A DNA stretch of 64,000 nucleotides from SZAS-103 sp036496805 (lineage in GTDB: Bacteria; Pseudomonadota; Gammaproteobacteria; Xanthomonadales; Xanthomonadaceae), in NCBI GenBank assembly GCA_036496805.1, contig DASXKN010000026.1:1-64000 (forward strand), in the 5' to 3' direction. Under the pieces are notes generated by a model, which saw only the letters and a list, made by a program, of their open reading frames with translations, was not told the origin of the DNA and searched no databases. Positions 42,876-51,617 of this stretch are shown here, one piece after another. A program made the position numbers and the translations under genes. The number at the start of each line of letters is the position of its first letter. Position 1 is the stretch's first letter.

Positions 42876-42978
42876 CCGGTACACGGATGTACCGGCGCGC
42901 GCGACGCTCGTCGCGCGCGGAGCACGTACGCAAGCTGCGCTTGCGTCGTGCGTGTCGGGAGTCGGGCAGGATGCCCGA
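42876..42978. repeat. Four consecutive hairpins upstream of the phoH-like gene
   Basis: Four hairpins run head to tail: CCGGTACA-CGGA-TGTACCGG (42876-42895); CGCGCGCGACG pairing with CGTCGCGCGCG (42896-42919); GCACGTACGCAAGC with GCTTGCGTCGTGC (42922-42951, one bulge); and TCGGGCA-GGA-TGCCCGA (42962-42978). They fill most of the 246-base gap after bcp and end 35 bases before the phoH-like start. No gene or T tract is visible. Confidence 0.85.
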
Positions 42979-43013
42979 TCCACCGACCCATCAAACAGAC
43001 AAGGCGGAACGCC

Positions 43014-44441
43014 GTGACCAAAGGCAAGCGCATCTACGTCCTCGACACCAACGTGCTGATGCACGACCCGACCGCGTTGTTCAAGTTCGAGGAGCACGAC
43101 GTGTTCCTGCCGATGATGGTGATCGAGGAACTGGACGCGGCCAAGAAGGGCAACACCGAGGTCAGCCGCAACGCGCGCCAGGTCAGCCGCTTCATCAACG
43201 AGCTGATCGAGAACAGCCGCAGCGAGGGCATCGAGGCGGGCCTGCCGCTCAGCCATCCCAAGGCGCTGCAGCTCAAGATCAGCAACGACGTCGGCCGGCT
43301 GTACTTCCAGGTCGACGGCGGCGAGGCGAAGAAGAAGGCCGCGGCCGCCGCGGCGCCGGGCGCCGCCAAGACCCACCTGGCCGACAACCAGATCCTCGCC
43401 GCGGTCGTCGAGTTGCGCGATGCGCATCCCGGCGTGCCGGTCGCACTGGTGTCGAAAGACATCAACATGCGCATCAAGGCCTCGATCGCCGGCATCACCG
43501 CCGAGGACTACGAGAACGACCGCGCCCTCGACGACTTCAACCTGCTGTTCACCGGCGCCGCCGAGCTGCCGGCCGATTTCTGGGAACGCCATGGCAAGGA
43601 CCTGCGCAGCTGGCCCGAGAAGGGCCGCACCTGGTACGAAGTGAAGAAACGCGACGACGAGGACTGGCACCCGAACCAGTTCCTCTACCTGCCGGGCGAG
43701 GAGGAAGTCGAGCTGTGCGTGTCCAAGGTCGAGGGCGAGAAGGCGACGCTGCGCATCGTCGACGATTTCCGCCACGCGCAGCGTTCGGTCTGGGGCATCA
43801 CCGCGCGCAACCGCGAGCAGAACTTCGCGCTCAACGCACTGATGGATCCCGAAATCGATTTCGTCACCCTGCTCGGCACCGCCGGCACCGGCAAGACCCT
43901 GCTCGCGCTCGCCGCCGGCCTGGCGCAGACGATGGACCAGCAGCGCTACCGCGAGATCATCATGACCCGCGCGACGGTGAGTGTCGGCGAGGACATCGGC
44001 TTCCTGCCCGGCACCGAGGAGGAGAAGATGACGCCGTGGATGGGCGCATTGACCGACAACCTCGAGGTGCTCACCCGCACGCCGGCCGAGAACGGCGCCT
44101 GGGGCCGCGCGGCGACGAACGACCTGCTCGCCTCGCGGATCAAGATCCGCTCGATGAACTTCATGCGCGGCCGCACCTTCCTCAGTCGCTACCTGATCCT
44201 CGACGAGGCGCAGAACCTCACGCCCAAGCAGATGAAGACCCTGATCACCCGCGCCGGCCCGGGCACGAAGATCGTCTGCCTCGGCAACGTCGAACAGATC
44301 GACACGCCCTACCTCACCGAGACCACCTCGGGCCTGACCTACGCGGTCGACCGCTTCAAGATGTGGGCGCACAGCGCGCACGTGACCCTGCGCCGCGGCG
44401 AGCGCTCAAGGCTGGCGGATTATGCGTCGGAAGTGCTGTAG
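43014..44441 (+). CDS. phoH: PIN-PhoH ATPase/ribonuclease fusion
   Basis: A 475-residue protein. A PIN nuclease domain (about 1-145) starts IYVLDTNVLMHDP and includes the acidic residues VSKDINMRIK. A PhoH-type ATPase domain (about 230-470) has LLGTAGTGKTLLAL (P-loop about 288-295), YLILDEAQNLTPKQMKTLITR (Walker B) and GNVEQIDTPYL. The fusion is like YlaK/PhoH2 proteins, which are reported to be RNA helicase/RNase enzymes. GTG 43014 is used; the preceding DNA is a hairpin cluster. Confidence 0.88.
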   Translation: MTKGKRIYVLDTNVLMHDPTALFKFEEHDVFLPMMVIEELDAAKKGNTEVSRNARQVSRFINELIENSRSEGIEAGLPLSHPKALQLKISNDVGRLYFQVDGGEAKKKAAAAAAPGAAKTHLADNQILAAVVELRDAHPGVPVALVSKDINMRIKASIAGITAEDYENDRALDDFNLLFTGAAELPADFWERHGKDLRSWPEKGRTWYEVKKRDDEDWHPNQFLYLPGEEEVELCVSKVEGEKATLRIVDDFRHAQRSVWGITARNREQNFALNALMDPEIDFVTLLGTAGTGKTLLALAAGLAQTMDQQRYREIIMTRATVSVGEDIGFLPGTEEEKMTPWMGALTDNLEVLTRTPAENGAWGRAATNDLLASRIKIRSMNFMRGRTFLSRYLILDEAQNLTPKQMKTLITRAGPGTKIVCLGNVEQIDTPYLTETTSGLTYAVDRFKMWAHSAHVTLRRGERSRLADYASEVL

Positions 44442-44450
44442 CGTCGAAAC

Positions 44451-45131
44451 ATGGGTGTGCAACTGCCAGGATGGGTGTGGGCCGGCGCCGGTACGCTGGC
44501 CTTCGTCGCCGGCATGGTCAACGCGATCGGCTTTCTCGGTTTCGAGCACCAGGCGATCACCCATCTGACCGGAAGCACGACGTTGTTCGGTGCCGCGCTC
44601 GCCGCCGGCGACATCGAGAAGGCGCTGCGCCTGCTGGGCGCAATGCTCGCATTCGTGGCAGGCGCGGCGCTGAGCGCGGTGATCGTGCAGGACAGCACGC
44701 TGCGTCTGGGCCGGCGCTACGGCGTCTGCCTCGCCCTGGAGTCGCTTCTGCTGTTTGCTTCGGTACCCCTGTTCAAGCAGGCCAACCTGACCGGCGTGCT
44801 GCTCGCTGCGATGGCCTGCGGCGTGCAGAACGCCATGGCCACCACTTTCAGCGGCGCCGTGGTGCGGACCACCCATGTCAGCGGCATGTTCACCGATCTC
44901 GGCATCGGACTCGGCCACGCATTGCGCGGCATGCCGTTGCAGAAACGACGCCTGCTGCTGAGCGGATGGATCATCGCCGGCTTCCTCGCCGGCAGCGTTT
45001 CGGGAGCCCTCGCCTTCCTGCGCAACGGCTACGACGCCTTGCTGATCCCGGCGACCTTGACCGGCGTGGTCGGCATCGGCTACGTCGGTTACCGCCACAT
45101 CGCTTTGATGCGCGAAGAGCCCGACGCATGA
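44451..45131 (+). CDS. DUF1275/YoaK-like membrane protein
   Basis: A 226-residue polytopic protein with six hydrophobic segments. It matches the DUF1275 (YoaK) family, with GMVNAIGFLGFEHQAITHLTGS near the N-terminus (split as NAIGFLGFEHQAITHLTG) and CGVQNAMATTFSGAVVRTTH in the middle. Family function is not known. Its end overlaps thiD by four bases, so the two are translationally coupled. Confidence 0.8.
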   Translation: MGVQLPGWVWAGAGTLAFVAGMVNAIGFLGFEHQAITHLTGSTTLFGAALAAGDIEKALRLLGAMLAFVAGAALSAVIVQDSTLRLGRRYGVCLALESLLLFASVPLFKQANLTGVLLAAMACGVQNAMATTFSGAVVRTTHVSGMFTDLGIGLGHALRGMPLQKRRLLLSGWIIAGFLAGSVSGALAFLRNGYDALLIPATLTGVVGIGYVGYRHIALMREEPDA

Positions 45132-45952
45132 ATGCTGATCATGTTGTCTGTGCCCTCACCATCGCCGGCTCCGATTCCGGTGGCGGCGCGGGCATCCAGG
45201 CCGACCTGAAGACCTTCGCCGCCCACGGCGTGCATGGACTGTCCGCGCTCGCAGCGCTGACCGCGCAGAACACCCGCGGCGTGCGTGCGGTGCATGTGCC
45301 GCCGGCGGCATTCCTGCAAGAGCAGATCGACGCCTGCTTCGACGACTTCGCCATCGGCGCGGTGAAGATCGGCATGCTCGCCAACGCCGCCGCCGTCCAC
45401 GCCGTCGCCGACGCACTCGAACGCCATCGCCCGCCGCACGTCGTCGTCGACCCGGTGATGGTCGCCACCTCCGGCGCGCGCCTGTTCGATGCCGACGCGC
45501 TCGACGCCTTGCGCACCCGTTTGCTTCCGCTCGCGAGCCTGCTCACGCCCAACATCCCCGAGGCCGAGGCCCTGCTCGGCCATGCCATCGCCGACGACGC
45601 AACCGCCGATGCCGCGGCCGACGCCCTGCTCGCGCTCGGCGCGGCCGCCGTCCTGCTCAAGGGCGGCCACCTGCCCGGCGGCGACGCGATGACCGACCGC
45701 TATACCGACGGCACGACGCGCGTGAACTTCCGCCACCCGCGCCTGTCCATCCACGCGCACGGCACCGGCTGCACCCTGGCGTCGGCGGTCGCCGCGAATC
45801 TCTGCAAAGGCGTTACCCTATTGAAAGCCTGCGAGGCGGCCACAGACTACGTGCACGGCGCGCTGCTCCACGCGTACCGGCCCGGCGATCCGGACATCGC
45901 CGTACTCGACCACTTCTGGCGCCACACCCACGCATCACCGCACGATCACTGA
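45128..45952 (+). CDS. thiD: Hydroxymethylpyrimidine/phosphomethylpyrimidine kinase
   Basis: A 274-residue ribokinase-fold kinase of thiamine synthesis. It shows ALTIAGSDSGGGAGIQADLK, DPVMVATSGARL, LTPNIPEAEALLG, LKGGHLPGGDAMTD and HGTGCTLASAVAANL, which includes the catalytic Asp/Cys region. It overlaps the preceding gene, so a thiamine riboswitch is not in front of it. Confidence 0.94.
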   Translation: MNADHVVCALTIAGSDSGGGAGIQADLKTFAAHGVHGLSALAALTAQNTRGVRAVHVPPAAFLQEQIDACFDDFAIGAVKIGMLANAAAVHAVADALERHRPPHVVVDPVMVATSGARLFDADALDALRTRLLPLASLLTPNIPEAEALLGHAIADDATADAAADALLALGAAAVLLKGGHLPGGDAMTDRYTDGTTRVNFRHPRLSIHAHGTGCTLASAVAANLCKGVTLLKACEAATDYVHGALLHAYRPGDPDIAVLDHFWRHTHASPHDH

Positions 45953-45965
45953 AGGACTGGAACAC

Positions 45966-46730
45966 ATGGCCACCCCACTGCGCAGCAGCAACCCCGCCCT
46001 CGGCAGGAACGCCTTCCTCGACAGCGCCAGCGGCGCGGTCGGCACCCGCGACGGCGCGATGACGGTCAACGGCACGGTCAACAAGACCGCCTTCCTGCTG
46101 GTCCTCGTGCTGGTCGGGGCGATGTACAGCTGGAGCAAGTTCAACGGCCCCGACAGCATCGGCGCGCTCCAGCCCCTGATGATCGGCGGCGCGCTCGGCG
46201 GCTTCGTGCTGGGGCTGGTCACCATCTTCAAGAAGGAATGGGCGATGGCCACCGCGCCCGCGTACGCGGCGCTGGAAGGTCTGTTCATCGGCGCGCTCTC
46301 GGCGGTCTTCGAGATGCGCTTCCCGGGCATCGTGATCCAGGCCGTCGGCCTGACCTTCGGCACCATGGGCGCCCTGCTGCTGGCTTACCGCAGCGGCCTG
46401 ATCCGCGCGACCGAGAAGTTCAAGCTCGGCGTGGTCGCCGCAACCGGCGGCGTGGCCATCTTCTACCTCGCGAGCATGCTCTTCGGCTTCTTCGGCCATC
46501 CCTTCAGCGTGATCTATTCCAGCAGCCCCATGGGTATCGGCCTGAGCGTGATGGTGGTGATCATCGCCGCGCTGAACCTGATCCTCGACTTCGACATGAT
46601 CGAGCAAGGCGTGGCGATGCGCGCGCCGAAGTACATGGAGTGGTACGGCGCCTTCGGCCTGGTGGTGACCCTGGTGTGGCTGTACCTGGAGTTCCTGCGG
46701 TTGCTGTCGAAGCTCAACTCGCGAAACTGA
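45966..46730 (+). CDS. Bax inhibitor-1/YccA-like membrane protein
   Basis: A 254-residue protein with seven predicted helices. The family pattern is visible in NPALGRNAF at the N-terminus, AYAALEGLFIGALSAVFE and the last helices with LNLILDFDMIEQG, which holds the conserved acids. Relatives of this family form ion-leak channels in some bacteria. It follows thiD by 13 bases with an AAGGA-like ribosome site and is probably in its operon. Confidence 0.85.
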   Translation: MATPLRSSNPALGRNAFLDSASGAVGTRDGAMTVNGTVNKTAFLLVLVLVGAMYSWSKFNGPDSIGALQPLMIGGALGGFVLGLVTIFKKEWAMATAPAYAALEGLFIGALSAVFEMRFPGIVIQAVGLTFGTMGALLLAYRSGLIRATEKFKLGVVAATGGVAIFYLASMLFGFFGHPFSVIYSSSPMGIGLSVMVVIIAALNLILDFDMIEQGVAMRAPKYMEWYGAFGLVVTLVWLYLEFLRLLSKLNSRN

Positions 46731-46752
46731 GCTGCCCGATGCATGGCGATAA

Positions 46753-46789
46753 GCGAGGGGCGGCCCGACAGCCGCCCCTCGCTGCTTTT
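46753..46789 (+). terminator. Rho-independent terminator
   Basis: A perfect 11-pair stem, GCGAGGGGCGG (46753-46763) with CCGCCCCTCGC (46772-46782), followed by TGCTTTT. It ends the phoH-yoaK-thiD-Bax1 stretch. Confidence 0.85.
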
Positions 46790-46868
46790 GCGTTCCTGCA
46801 AACCGTCGCTTGACGCCGACAGGGGGCGTGCACAGTATCGATCACGGCTTCCCCGTGAGTCCCATCCG

Positions 46869-47906
46869 ATGGAATTGAACCGCAAGGCGCTCGACGAGGC
46901 CGCCACAGCCGGCATCATCAGCAACGCCCAGGCCGGAAGCCTGTGGGACTTCCTGGCCGCGCGCGGAAAGGACCAGGCGGGCTTCCAGTTCACCCACATC
47001 CTCTATTACCTCGGCGGGCTGATCGCCATCGGCGCAATGAGCCTGTTCATGACGATCGGCTGGGAGAGCTTCGGCGGCTGGGGCCTGTTCGGCATCGCCC
47101 TCGCCTATGCCGTCGGCGGCCTGCTGCTGACTGAGTTTTTTTTGCATCGCAAGCAGTTGCGGATCCCGGCCGGGATCACCGCGACCTTCGTCGTCGTGCT
47201 CATGCCGCTGGCGGTGTACGGACTGCAGCGTGGCCTCGGCTTCTGGCCGGATGCGACGATGGGCTACCGCGAGTTCCACACCCTGATCGACTGGCGCTGG
47301 ATCGTGATGGAACTGGCCACGCTGGCCTGCGGAACGATCCTGCTTTACCGCTACCGCCTGCCTTTCATGGTCATGCCGATCGCGGTGACGCTCTGGTACA
47401 TGAGCATGGACCTCACACCCTTCCTGTTCGGCGACAGCGACACGTCGTGGGACAGGCGCAAGGACGTTTCCGTCGTCGTCGGCCTGTGCACGCTGCTGCT
47501 GGCGCTCGTGGTCGACGTGCGCACCCGCCGCGAGCCGGACTTCGCCTTCTGGCTCTACCTGTTCGGGACGATGGCGTTCTGGGGTGGCCTGTCGTCGATG
47601 CAGTCGGACAACGAACTCAGCAAGCTCGTCTACCTGCTGATCAACCTCGGCATGATCGTCGTCGGCGCCGCCCTGGCGCGACGCGTCTTCGTGGTCTTCG
47701 GTGGGCTGGGCGTCGCTGGCTACCTGGGCCACCTGGCCTACGGCGTCTTCAAGGACAGCCTGATGTTCCCGTTTGCGCTCACCCTCATCGGCTTCCTGGT
47801 CATCGGCCTGGGTGTGATGTGGCAGAGGAACGAGGCCGCACTGGGCGCGGCGCTGCGCACGCTGCTGCCGGCACCGCTGCGCGAGCTGGTCGAAAACTCC
47901 GGTTGA
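46869..47906 (+). CDS. DUF2157-like polytopic membrane protein
   Basis: A 345-residue protein with an N-terminal cytoplasmic helix pair (MELNRKALDEAATAGIISNA, typical for DUF2157-type starts) and about nine transmembrane helices (for example ILYYLGGLIAIGAMSLFMTI). I assign it to DUF2157-like proteins with moderate certainty. The function is unknown. It is monocistronic after a terminator and convergent with the dehydrogenase gene. Confidence 0.65.
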   Translation: MELNRKALDEAATAGIISNAQAGSLWDFLAARGKDQAGFQFTHILYYLGGLIAIGAMSLFMTIGWESFGGWGLFGIALAYAVGGLLLTEFFLHRKQLRIPAGITATFVVVLMPLAVYGLQRGLGFWPDATMGYREFHTLIDWRWIVMELATLACGTILLYRYRLPFMVMPIAVTLWYMSMDLTPFLFGDSDTSWDRRKDVSVVVGLCTLLLALVVDVRTRREPDFAFWLYLFGTMAFWGGLSSMQSDNELSKLVYLLINLGMIVVGAALARRVFVVFGGLGVAGYLGHLAYGVFKDSLMFPFALTLIGFLVIGLGVMWQRNEAALGAALRTLLPAPLRELVENSG

Positions 47907-47924
47907 AAACTGCGGACGCGGGCG

Positions 47925-48929
47925 TCAGACCCGCGTCGCGATCGCCTTCGCAAACCCCATCGTGTTGCCCTCGCCGCCGAGGTCGGGCGTGAGCGCGTCC
48001 TTCGCTTCCAGAGTCTCGCGGATCGCCTTGCGCAGGCGCTCGGCATCGGCCGGCAGCGCGAGATGGTCGAGCATCTGAGCGGCGCCCAGCAGCAGCGCGC
48101 AGGGATTGGCGAGACCCTTGCCGGCGATGTCCGGCGCCGAGCCATGAACGGCCTCGAAGATCGCCGCATCCGCGCCGATGTTCGCGCCCGGGGCAAGGCC
48201 GAGGCCGCCGACCAGTCCCGCGCAGAGGTCGGAGACGATGTCGCCGAACAGGTTGGTCGTCACGATCACGTCGAACTGCTCGGGCTTCATCACCAGCTGC
48301 ATGCAGGTGTTGTCGACGATCATCTCGTTGCAGGCGATGTCGGGGTATTTCGCCGCGACCTCGCGCGCGACCTTCAGGAACAGGCCCGAGGTCGACTTGA
48401 GGATGTTCGCCTTGTGCACGACCGTCACTTTTTTTCGACCGATCTTGCGCGCCATGTCGAAGGCGTAGCGGACGATGCGCTCGGAGCCCTTGCGCGTGAC
48501 CTTCTGCTGCAGGGTCGCGGTGTTGCCGTCGGCCGAAGTGGCCTGTCCCTCGCCGATGTAGGCGCCCTCGGTGTTCTCGCGCACGGTGATGATGTCGATG
48601 TCCGAGTAGCGCGCCTTGGTGTTCGGGAAGCTGATCGCCGGACGCACGTTGGCGTAGAGATCGAAGCGCTTGCGCAGCTCGACGTTGATCGAGGAGAAGC
48701 CCTCGCCGACCGGCGTGGTCAGCGGGCTCTTGAGCGCGACGCGATGCTTGGTGATGGCGGCCAGCGTGCCTTCGGGCAGCAGCGAGCCCTGCTTCTCCAG
48801 CGCGGCCATGCCGGCCTCGACGAAGTCGTACGAGAGACCGAGTTGCATCGCGTCGAGCACGTGCAGGGTGGCGTCCATGATCTCGGGGCCGATGCCGTCG
48901 CCGCGGATCACTGCAATCGTTTGCGTCAT
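47925..48929 (-). CDS. NAD-type isocitrate dehydrogenase
   Basis: A 334-residue decarboxylating dehydrogenase. It shows IRGDGIGPEIM, KSPLTTPVGEGFSSINVELR, DIITVRENTEGAYIGE, VTVVHKANILKSTSGLFL, YPDIACNEMIVDNTCMQLV and AVHGSAPDIAGKGLANPCALLL, the short NAD-dependent class used in the TCA cycle of this family. Close relatives are homoisocitrate and isopropylmalate dehydrogenases, so the exact substrate is a strong inference. The ATG at 48929 begins the conserved region (MTQTIAVIRGDG). Confidence 0.88.
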   Translation of the reverse strand: MTQTIAVIRGDGIGPEIMDATLHVLDAMQLGLSYDFVEAGMAALEKQGSLLPEGTLAAITKHRVALKSPLTTPVGEGFSSINVELRKRFDLYANVRPAISFPNTKARYSDIDIITVRENTEGAYIGEGQATSADGNTATLQQKVTRKGSERIVRYAFDMARKIGRKKVTVVHKANILKSTSGLFLKVAREVAAKYPDIACNEMIVDNTCMQLVMKPEQFDVIVTTNLFGDIVSDLCAGLVGGLGLAPGANIGADAAIFEAVHGSAPDIAGKGLANPCALLLGAAQMLDHLALPADAERLRKAIRETLEAKDALTPDLGGEGNTMGFAKAIATRV

Positions 48930-49106
48930 GGGGATTCGCTTCCGGGAAGGCGGCGGTACGAATGGCCGCCGCAACGGCGCGGATTATGCCAGAGGCCGCG
49001 GAGCGACCGGCCCATCCGTGATCGAATCGCCAGAACCACATTGAGGTCCCGGCTAGAGTTCGATGCAGGGAAATGCGCTGGCGCCCACCCGGGGGGATGG
49101 ACGAAG

Positions 49107-50909
49107 ATGCGGATCATGAAGCGCTATCGCGCGGGCCTGAAACTCATCCTGGTCCTGTTGCCGGTCATCGTCGCGGCCCCGGCGATGGCGGCCGTCACGG
49201 TGACGGTTTCCCCGCACAGCGTGGCGAAAGCGCCCAACAAGCACGCCCAGTTCGTCGCCGCGGTAGCCGGCTCCAGCGACCAGAACGTGACCTGGCTGGT
49301 GAACGGCGTGCCGGGCGGCGCGCCCTCGATCGGCACGATCTCCGCGACCGGCCTGTACATCGCCCCCGCCGACGTGCCGACGGCGTTCGCCGCGAACGTG
49401 GAGGCTGTGGCCGAGGCCGATCCGCTGGCGACCGGCAATGCTTCGGTCAACGTCAGCGCATCGGTTGCGACAGGCGCGACCTGGCACGTCGCCACCACCG
49501 GCAGCGACAGCGCCGACGGCAGCGCGGCCACGCCGTGGAAGACCATCCAGCACGCGGCCGCGACCGTGCCGGCGGGCAGCACGGTGCTGGTGCACGGCGG
49601 CGTCTACAAGGAAGCGGTGACGATCACGCGCTCGGGCAACGCCACCGCCGGCTTCACCACCTACTCGGCGGCGCCGGGCGAGTCCGCGATCATCGACGGC
49701 ACCGGCCTGGTCGTCGGCAACGGCGGGCAGCAGGGCCTGTTCACCCTGCATGGCGCGAGCTGGGTGCGCGTGACCGGTTTCGAGATCCGCAACTTCACCT
49801 CGAACACCGCGAGCAAGGTGCCGGTGGGGATCTACGTCTACGGATCGGGCAACCACATCGAGATCCTCGACAACCACGTACACGACATCACCACCACCGT
49901 GAAAACCTCGGCCGGCGACGCGCTCGGCATGGCCATCTACGGCAGCGCCGCCACCGCGATCAGCTACCTGGTCATCGACGGCAACGAGGTCGACCACCTC
50001 GTCACCGGCTACAGCGAGTCGCTGACCGTGAACGGCAACGTGCAGCACTGGCAGGTCACCCACAACAACGTCCACGACGACAACAACATCGGCATCGACG
50101 CGATCGGCTTCGAGCAGACCGCGCCCACGCCAGCCGTCGACCAGGCGCGCGACGGATGGATTGCCGACAACGTCGTTTCGCACACCAGTTCGATCACCAA
50201 CCCGGCCTACAACGACCAGCCGGGCGCGGACGGCATCTACGTCGACGGCGGCACCCGCATCGTGATCGAGCGCAACGCGGTCGACCACGCCGACCTCGGC
50301 ATCGAGCTCGCCAGCGAGCACGCCACGCGCACCTCGAGCTACGTGACGGCGCGCGACAACCTGGTGAGCTACAGCACGATCACCGGCATCTCGATCGGCG
50401 GCTACGCCAGCGGCGTCGGCGGCACCGACCACTGCACGATCGTGGACAACACCCTGTTCGAGAACGACACCAGGAAATCGGGCAGCGGCGAGTTCCAGAT
50501 CCAGTTCCATGCGACCAACAACGTGTTCGAGGACAACATCCTCTACGCCAACGCGCAGGGCCTGGTCGTGAACAGCTTCGTCGCCGCGAGCGCCGCGCCG
50601 GCGACGATGGATTACAACCTCTACGACGCCAGCACCGGCACCGCGCACGCGCAGTGGGTGTGGAAGAACAAGACCTACACCACCCTGCCGGCGTTCCGCA
50701 CGGTCAGTGGCGGCGAGGCGAACGGGTTGCTCGCCGATCCGAAGTTCACCAGCATCGCGGCATCGAGCCTCGACCTGCACCTGGCGACCAGCTCGCCCGG
50801 CATCGATAGCGGCGACGACCTCGGGCTGGCGGGCGTGGGCCTGTTCGACTTTGCCGGCGATCCGCGGCTTGCGGGCGCCGGGATCGATCGCGGCGCTTAC
50901 GAGCGCTGA
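49107..50909 (+). CDS. Secreted right-handed beta-helix protein with Ig-like N-terminus
   Basis: A 600-residue protein. A signal peptide (about 1-28, ending APAMA) is followed by an Ig-like domain (about 29-120, VTVTVSPHSVAKAPNKH... QNVTWLVNG) and a long parallel beta-helix (about 125-580) with repeated PbH1-type turns such as VTGFEIRNFTSN, IEILDNHVHDI and WIADNVVSH. The C-terminus ends DRGAYER. Such folds bind or cleave polysaccharides. The ATG at 49107 (MRIMKRYRAG) is used; 49116 is an alternative. No catalytic residues can be assigned. Confidence 0.8.
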   Translation: MRIMKRYRAGLKLILVLLPVIVAAPAMAAVTVTVSPHSVAKAPNKHAQFVAAVAGSSDQNVTWLVNGVPGGAPSIGTISATGLYIAPADVPTAFAANVEAVAEADPLATGNASVNVSASVATGATWHVATTGSDSADGSAATPWKTIQHAAATVPAGSTVLVHGGVYKEAVTITRSGNATAGFTTYSAAPGESAIIDGTGLVVGNGGQQGLFTLHGASWVRVTGFEIRNFTSNTASKVPVGIYVYGSGNHIEILDNHVHDITTTVKTSAGDALGMAIYGSAATAISYLVIDGNEVDHLVTGYSESLTVNGNVQHWQVTHNNVHDDNNIGIDAIGFEQTAPTPAVDQARDGWIADNVVSHTSSITNPAYNDQPGADGIYVDGGTRIVIERNAVDHADLGIELASEHATRTSSYVTARDNLVSYSTITGISIGGYASGVGGTDHCTIVDNTLFENDTRKSGSGEFQIQFHATNNVFEDNILYANAQGLVVNSFVAASAAPATMDYNLYDASTGTAHAQWVWKNKTYTTLPAFRTVSGGEANGLLADPKFTSIAASSLDLHLATSSPGIDSGDDLGLAGVGLFDFAGDPRLAGAGIDRGAYER

Positions 50910-50910
50910 T

Positions 50911-50974
50911 TGAGACAGGATCAAGATCAACAGCGTTCCGCGCGAAAGCGCGAAACGCTCTTGATCCTGTTTCA
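50911..50974. repeat. Two-part hairpin repeat after the beta-helix gene
   Basis: The outer arms ACAGGATCAAG (50915-50925) and CTTGATCCTGT (50960-50970) pair perfectly and enclose AGCGTTCCGCGC-GAAA-GCGCGAAACGCT (one mismatch). A T-rich run follows at 50978-50990, so it may terminate transcription. A related set of GCGTT/CGCGC hairpins lies at 59700-59830. Confidence 0.65.
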
Positions 50975-51021
50975 GCTTTTGATCTTTTTCGGGTGCCAAC
51001 GCGCGACGCCGCGCAACGCCA

Positions 51022-51420
51022 TCAACCGTGCGAATGCCCCGTCGCCTTGGGCGCGTGCGCTCCCGCCCCTTCAAGCTGGTCCAGGAAGTCCACCGCGCGC
51101 CGCAGGTGCGGGATGACGATGCTGCCTCCGACCACCAGCGCGACCGAGAACGTCTCGAAGAATTCCGCCCGGTTCACGCCGGCGTCCTTGCACTGGGCGA
51201 TGTGGTAGCTGATGCAGTCGTCGCAACGCAGCACCATCGAGGCGACCAGGCCGAGCAGTTCCTTGGTTTTCTCGTCGAGCGCGCCGGGCTTGTAGGTCTG
51301 GGTGTCGAGTGCGAAGAAGCGGCGCACGACCTGGTTGTCCTCGGCGAGGATCCGCTCGTTCATGCGCTGGCGGAAGGCGGTGAATTCGGCTACGCGGTCG
51401 GTGTCGTGGTCATCGCTCAT
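51022..51420 (-). CDS. Carboxymuconolactone decarboxylase family (AhpD-like) protein
   Basis: A 132-residue helical protein with the AhpD-type active site CDDCISYHI (CxxC plus downstream His), and KTKELLGLVASMVLRCDDC around it. Family members are peroxidase reductants or decarboxylases; here the CxxC/His suggests a redox role. The C-terminus ends in GHSHG. It stands alone. Confidence 0.85.
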   Translation of the reverse strand: MSDDHDTDRVAEFTAFRQRMNERILAEDNQVVRRFFALDTQTYKPGALDEKTKELLGLVASMVLRCDDCISYHIAQCKDAGVNRAEFFETFSVALVVGGSIVIPHLRRAVDFLDQLEGAGAHAPKATGHSHG

Positions 51421-51455
51421 ATCGTTTCCCCGGGGCTGTGTCCGTCATTCGTGGC

Positions 51456-51491
51456 GGGCGTTCGCAGGCGCAGGCGGCATGCCGCCTGGAC
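51456..51491. repeat. 36-bp direct repeat, copy 1
   Basis: GGGCGTTCGCAGGCG followed by CAGGCGGCATGCCGCCTGG; one base differs from copy 2 at 51574-51609. It contains the palindrome GGCGGCATGCCGCC. Confidence 0.7.
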
Positions 51492-51573
51492 CACATATGC
51501 ATATGTCTCTGCCGATGCCATCCATGGCGCCACGCATCCGGCTTTGGATCGCCCGGCCCGGCCATCCGTGGCC

Positions 51574-51609
51574 GGGCGTTCGCAGGTGCAGGCGGCATGC
51601 CGCCTGGAC
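51574..51609. repeat. 36-bp direct repeat, copy 2
   Basis: Second copy, 118 bases downstream of the first, with one C-to-T change. Between them lie CATATGCATATG and a GC-rich imperfect dyad. The 197-base region between the AhpD-like and glutaredoxin genes shows no coding. Confidence 0.7.
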
Positions 51610-51617
51610 GCGCCTGC

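Noticed and set aside
42876..42978. CRISPR array
   Set aside because: The four hairpins have different sequences and no equal spacers; no cas gene is present in the window.
45100..45130. Thiamine riboswitch before thiD
   Set aside because: thiD overlaps the upstream gene and there is no leader with the conserved riboswitch bases.
42887..45952. A fusion of a long frame with thiD
   Set aside because: The upstream part reads the phoH-like and YoaK-like genes in another frame. thiD has its own ATG at 45128 overlapping the previous stop.
48063..49106. N-terminal extension of the beta-helix protein
   Set aside because: It is antisense to isocitrate dehydrogenase; the signal peptide begins at 49107.
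51456..51609. CRISPR-like pair of 36-bp repeats
   Set aside because: Only two copies, a 82-base spacer longer than the usual 30-40, and no cas genes.
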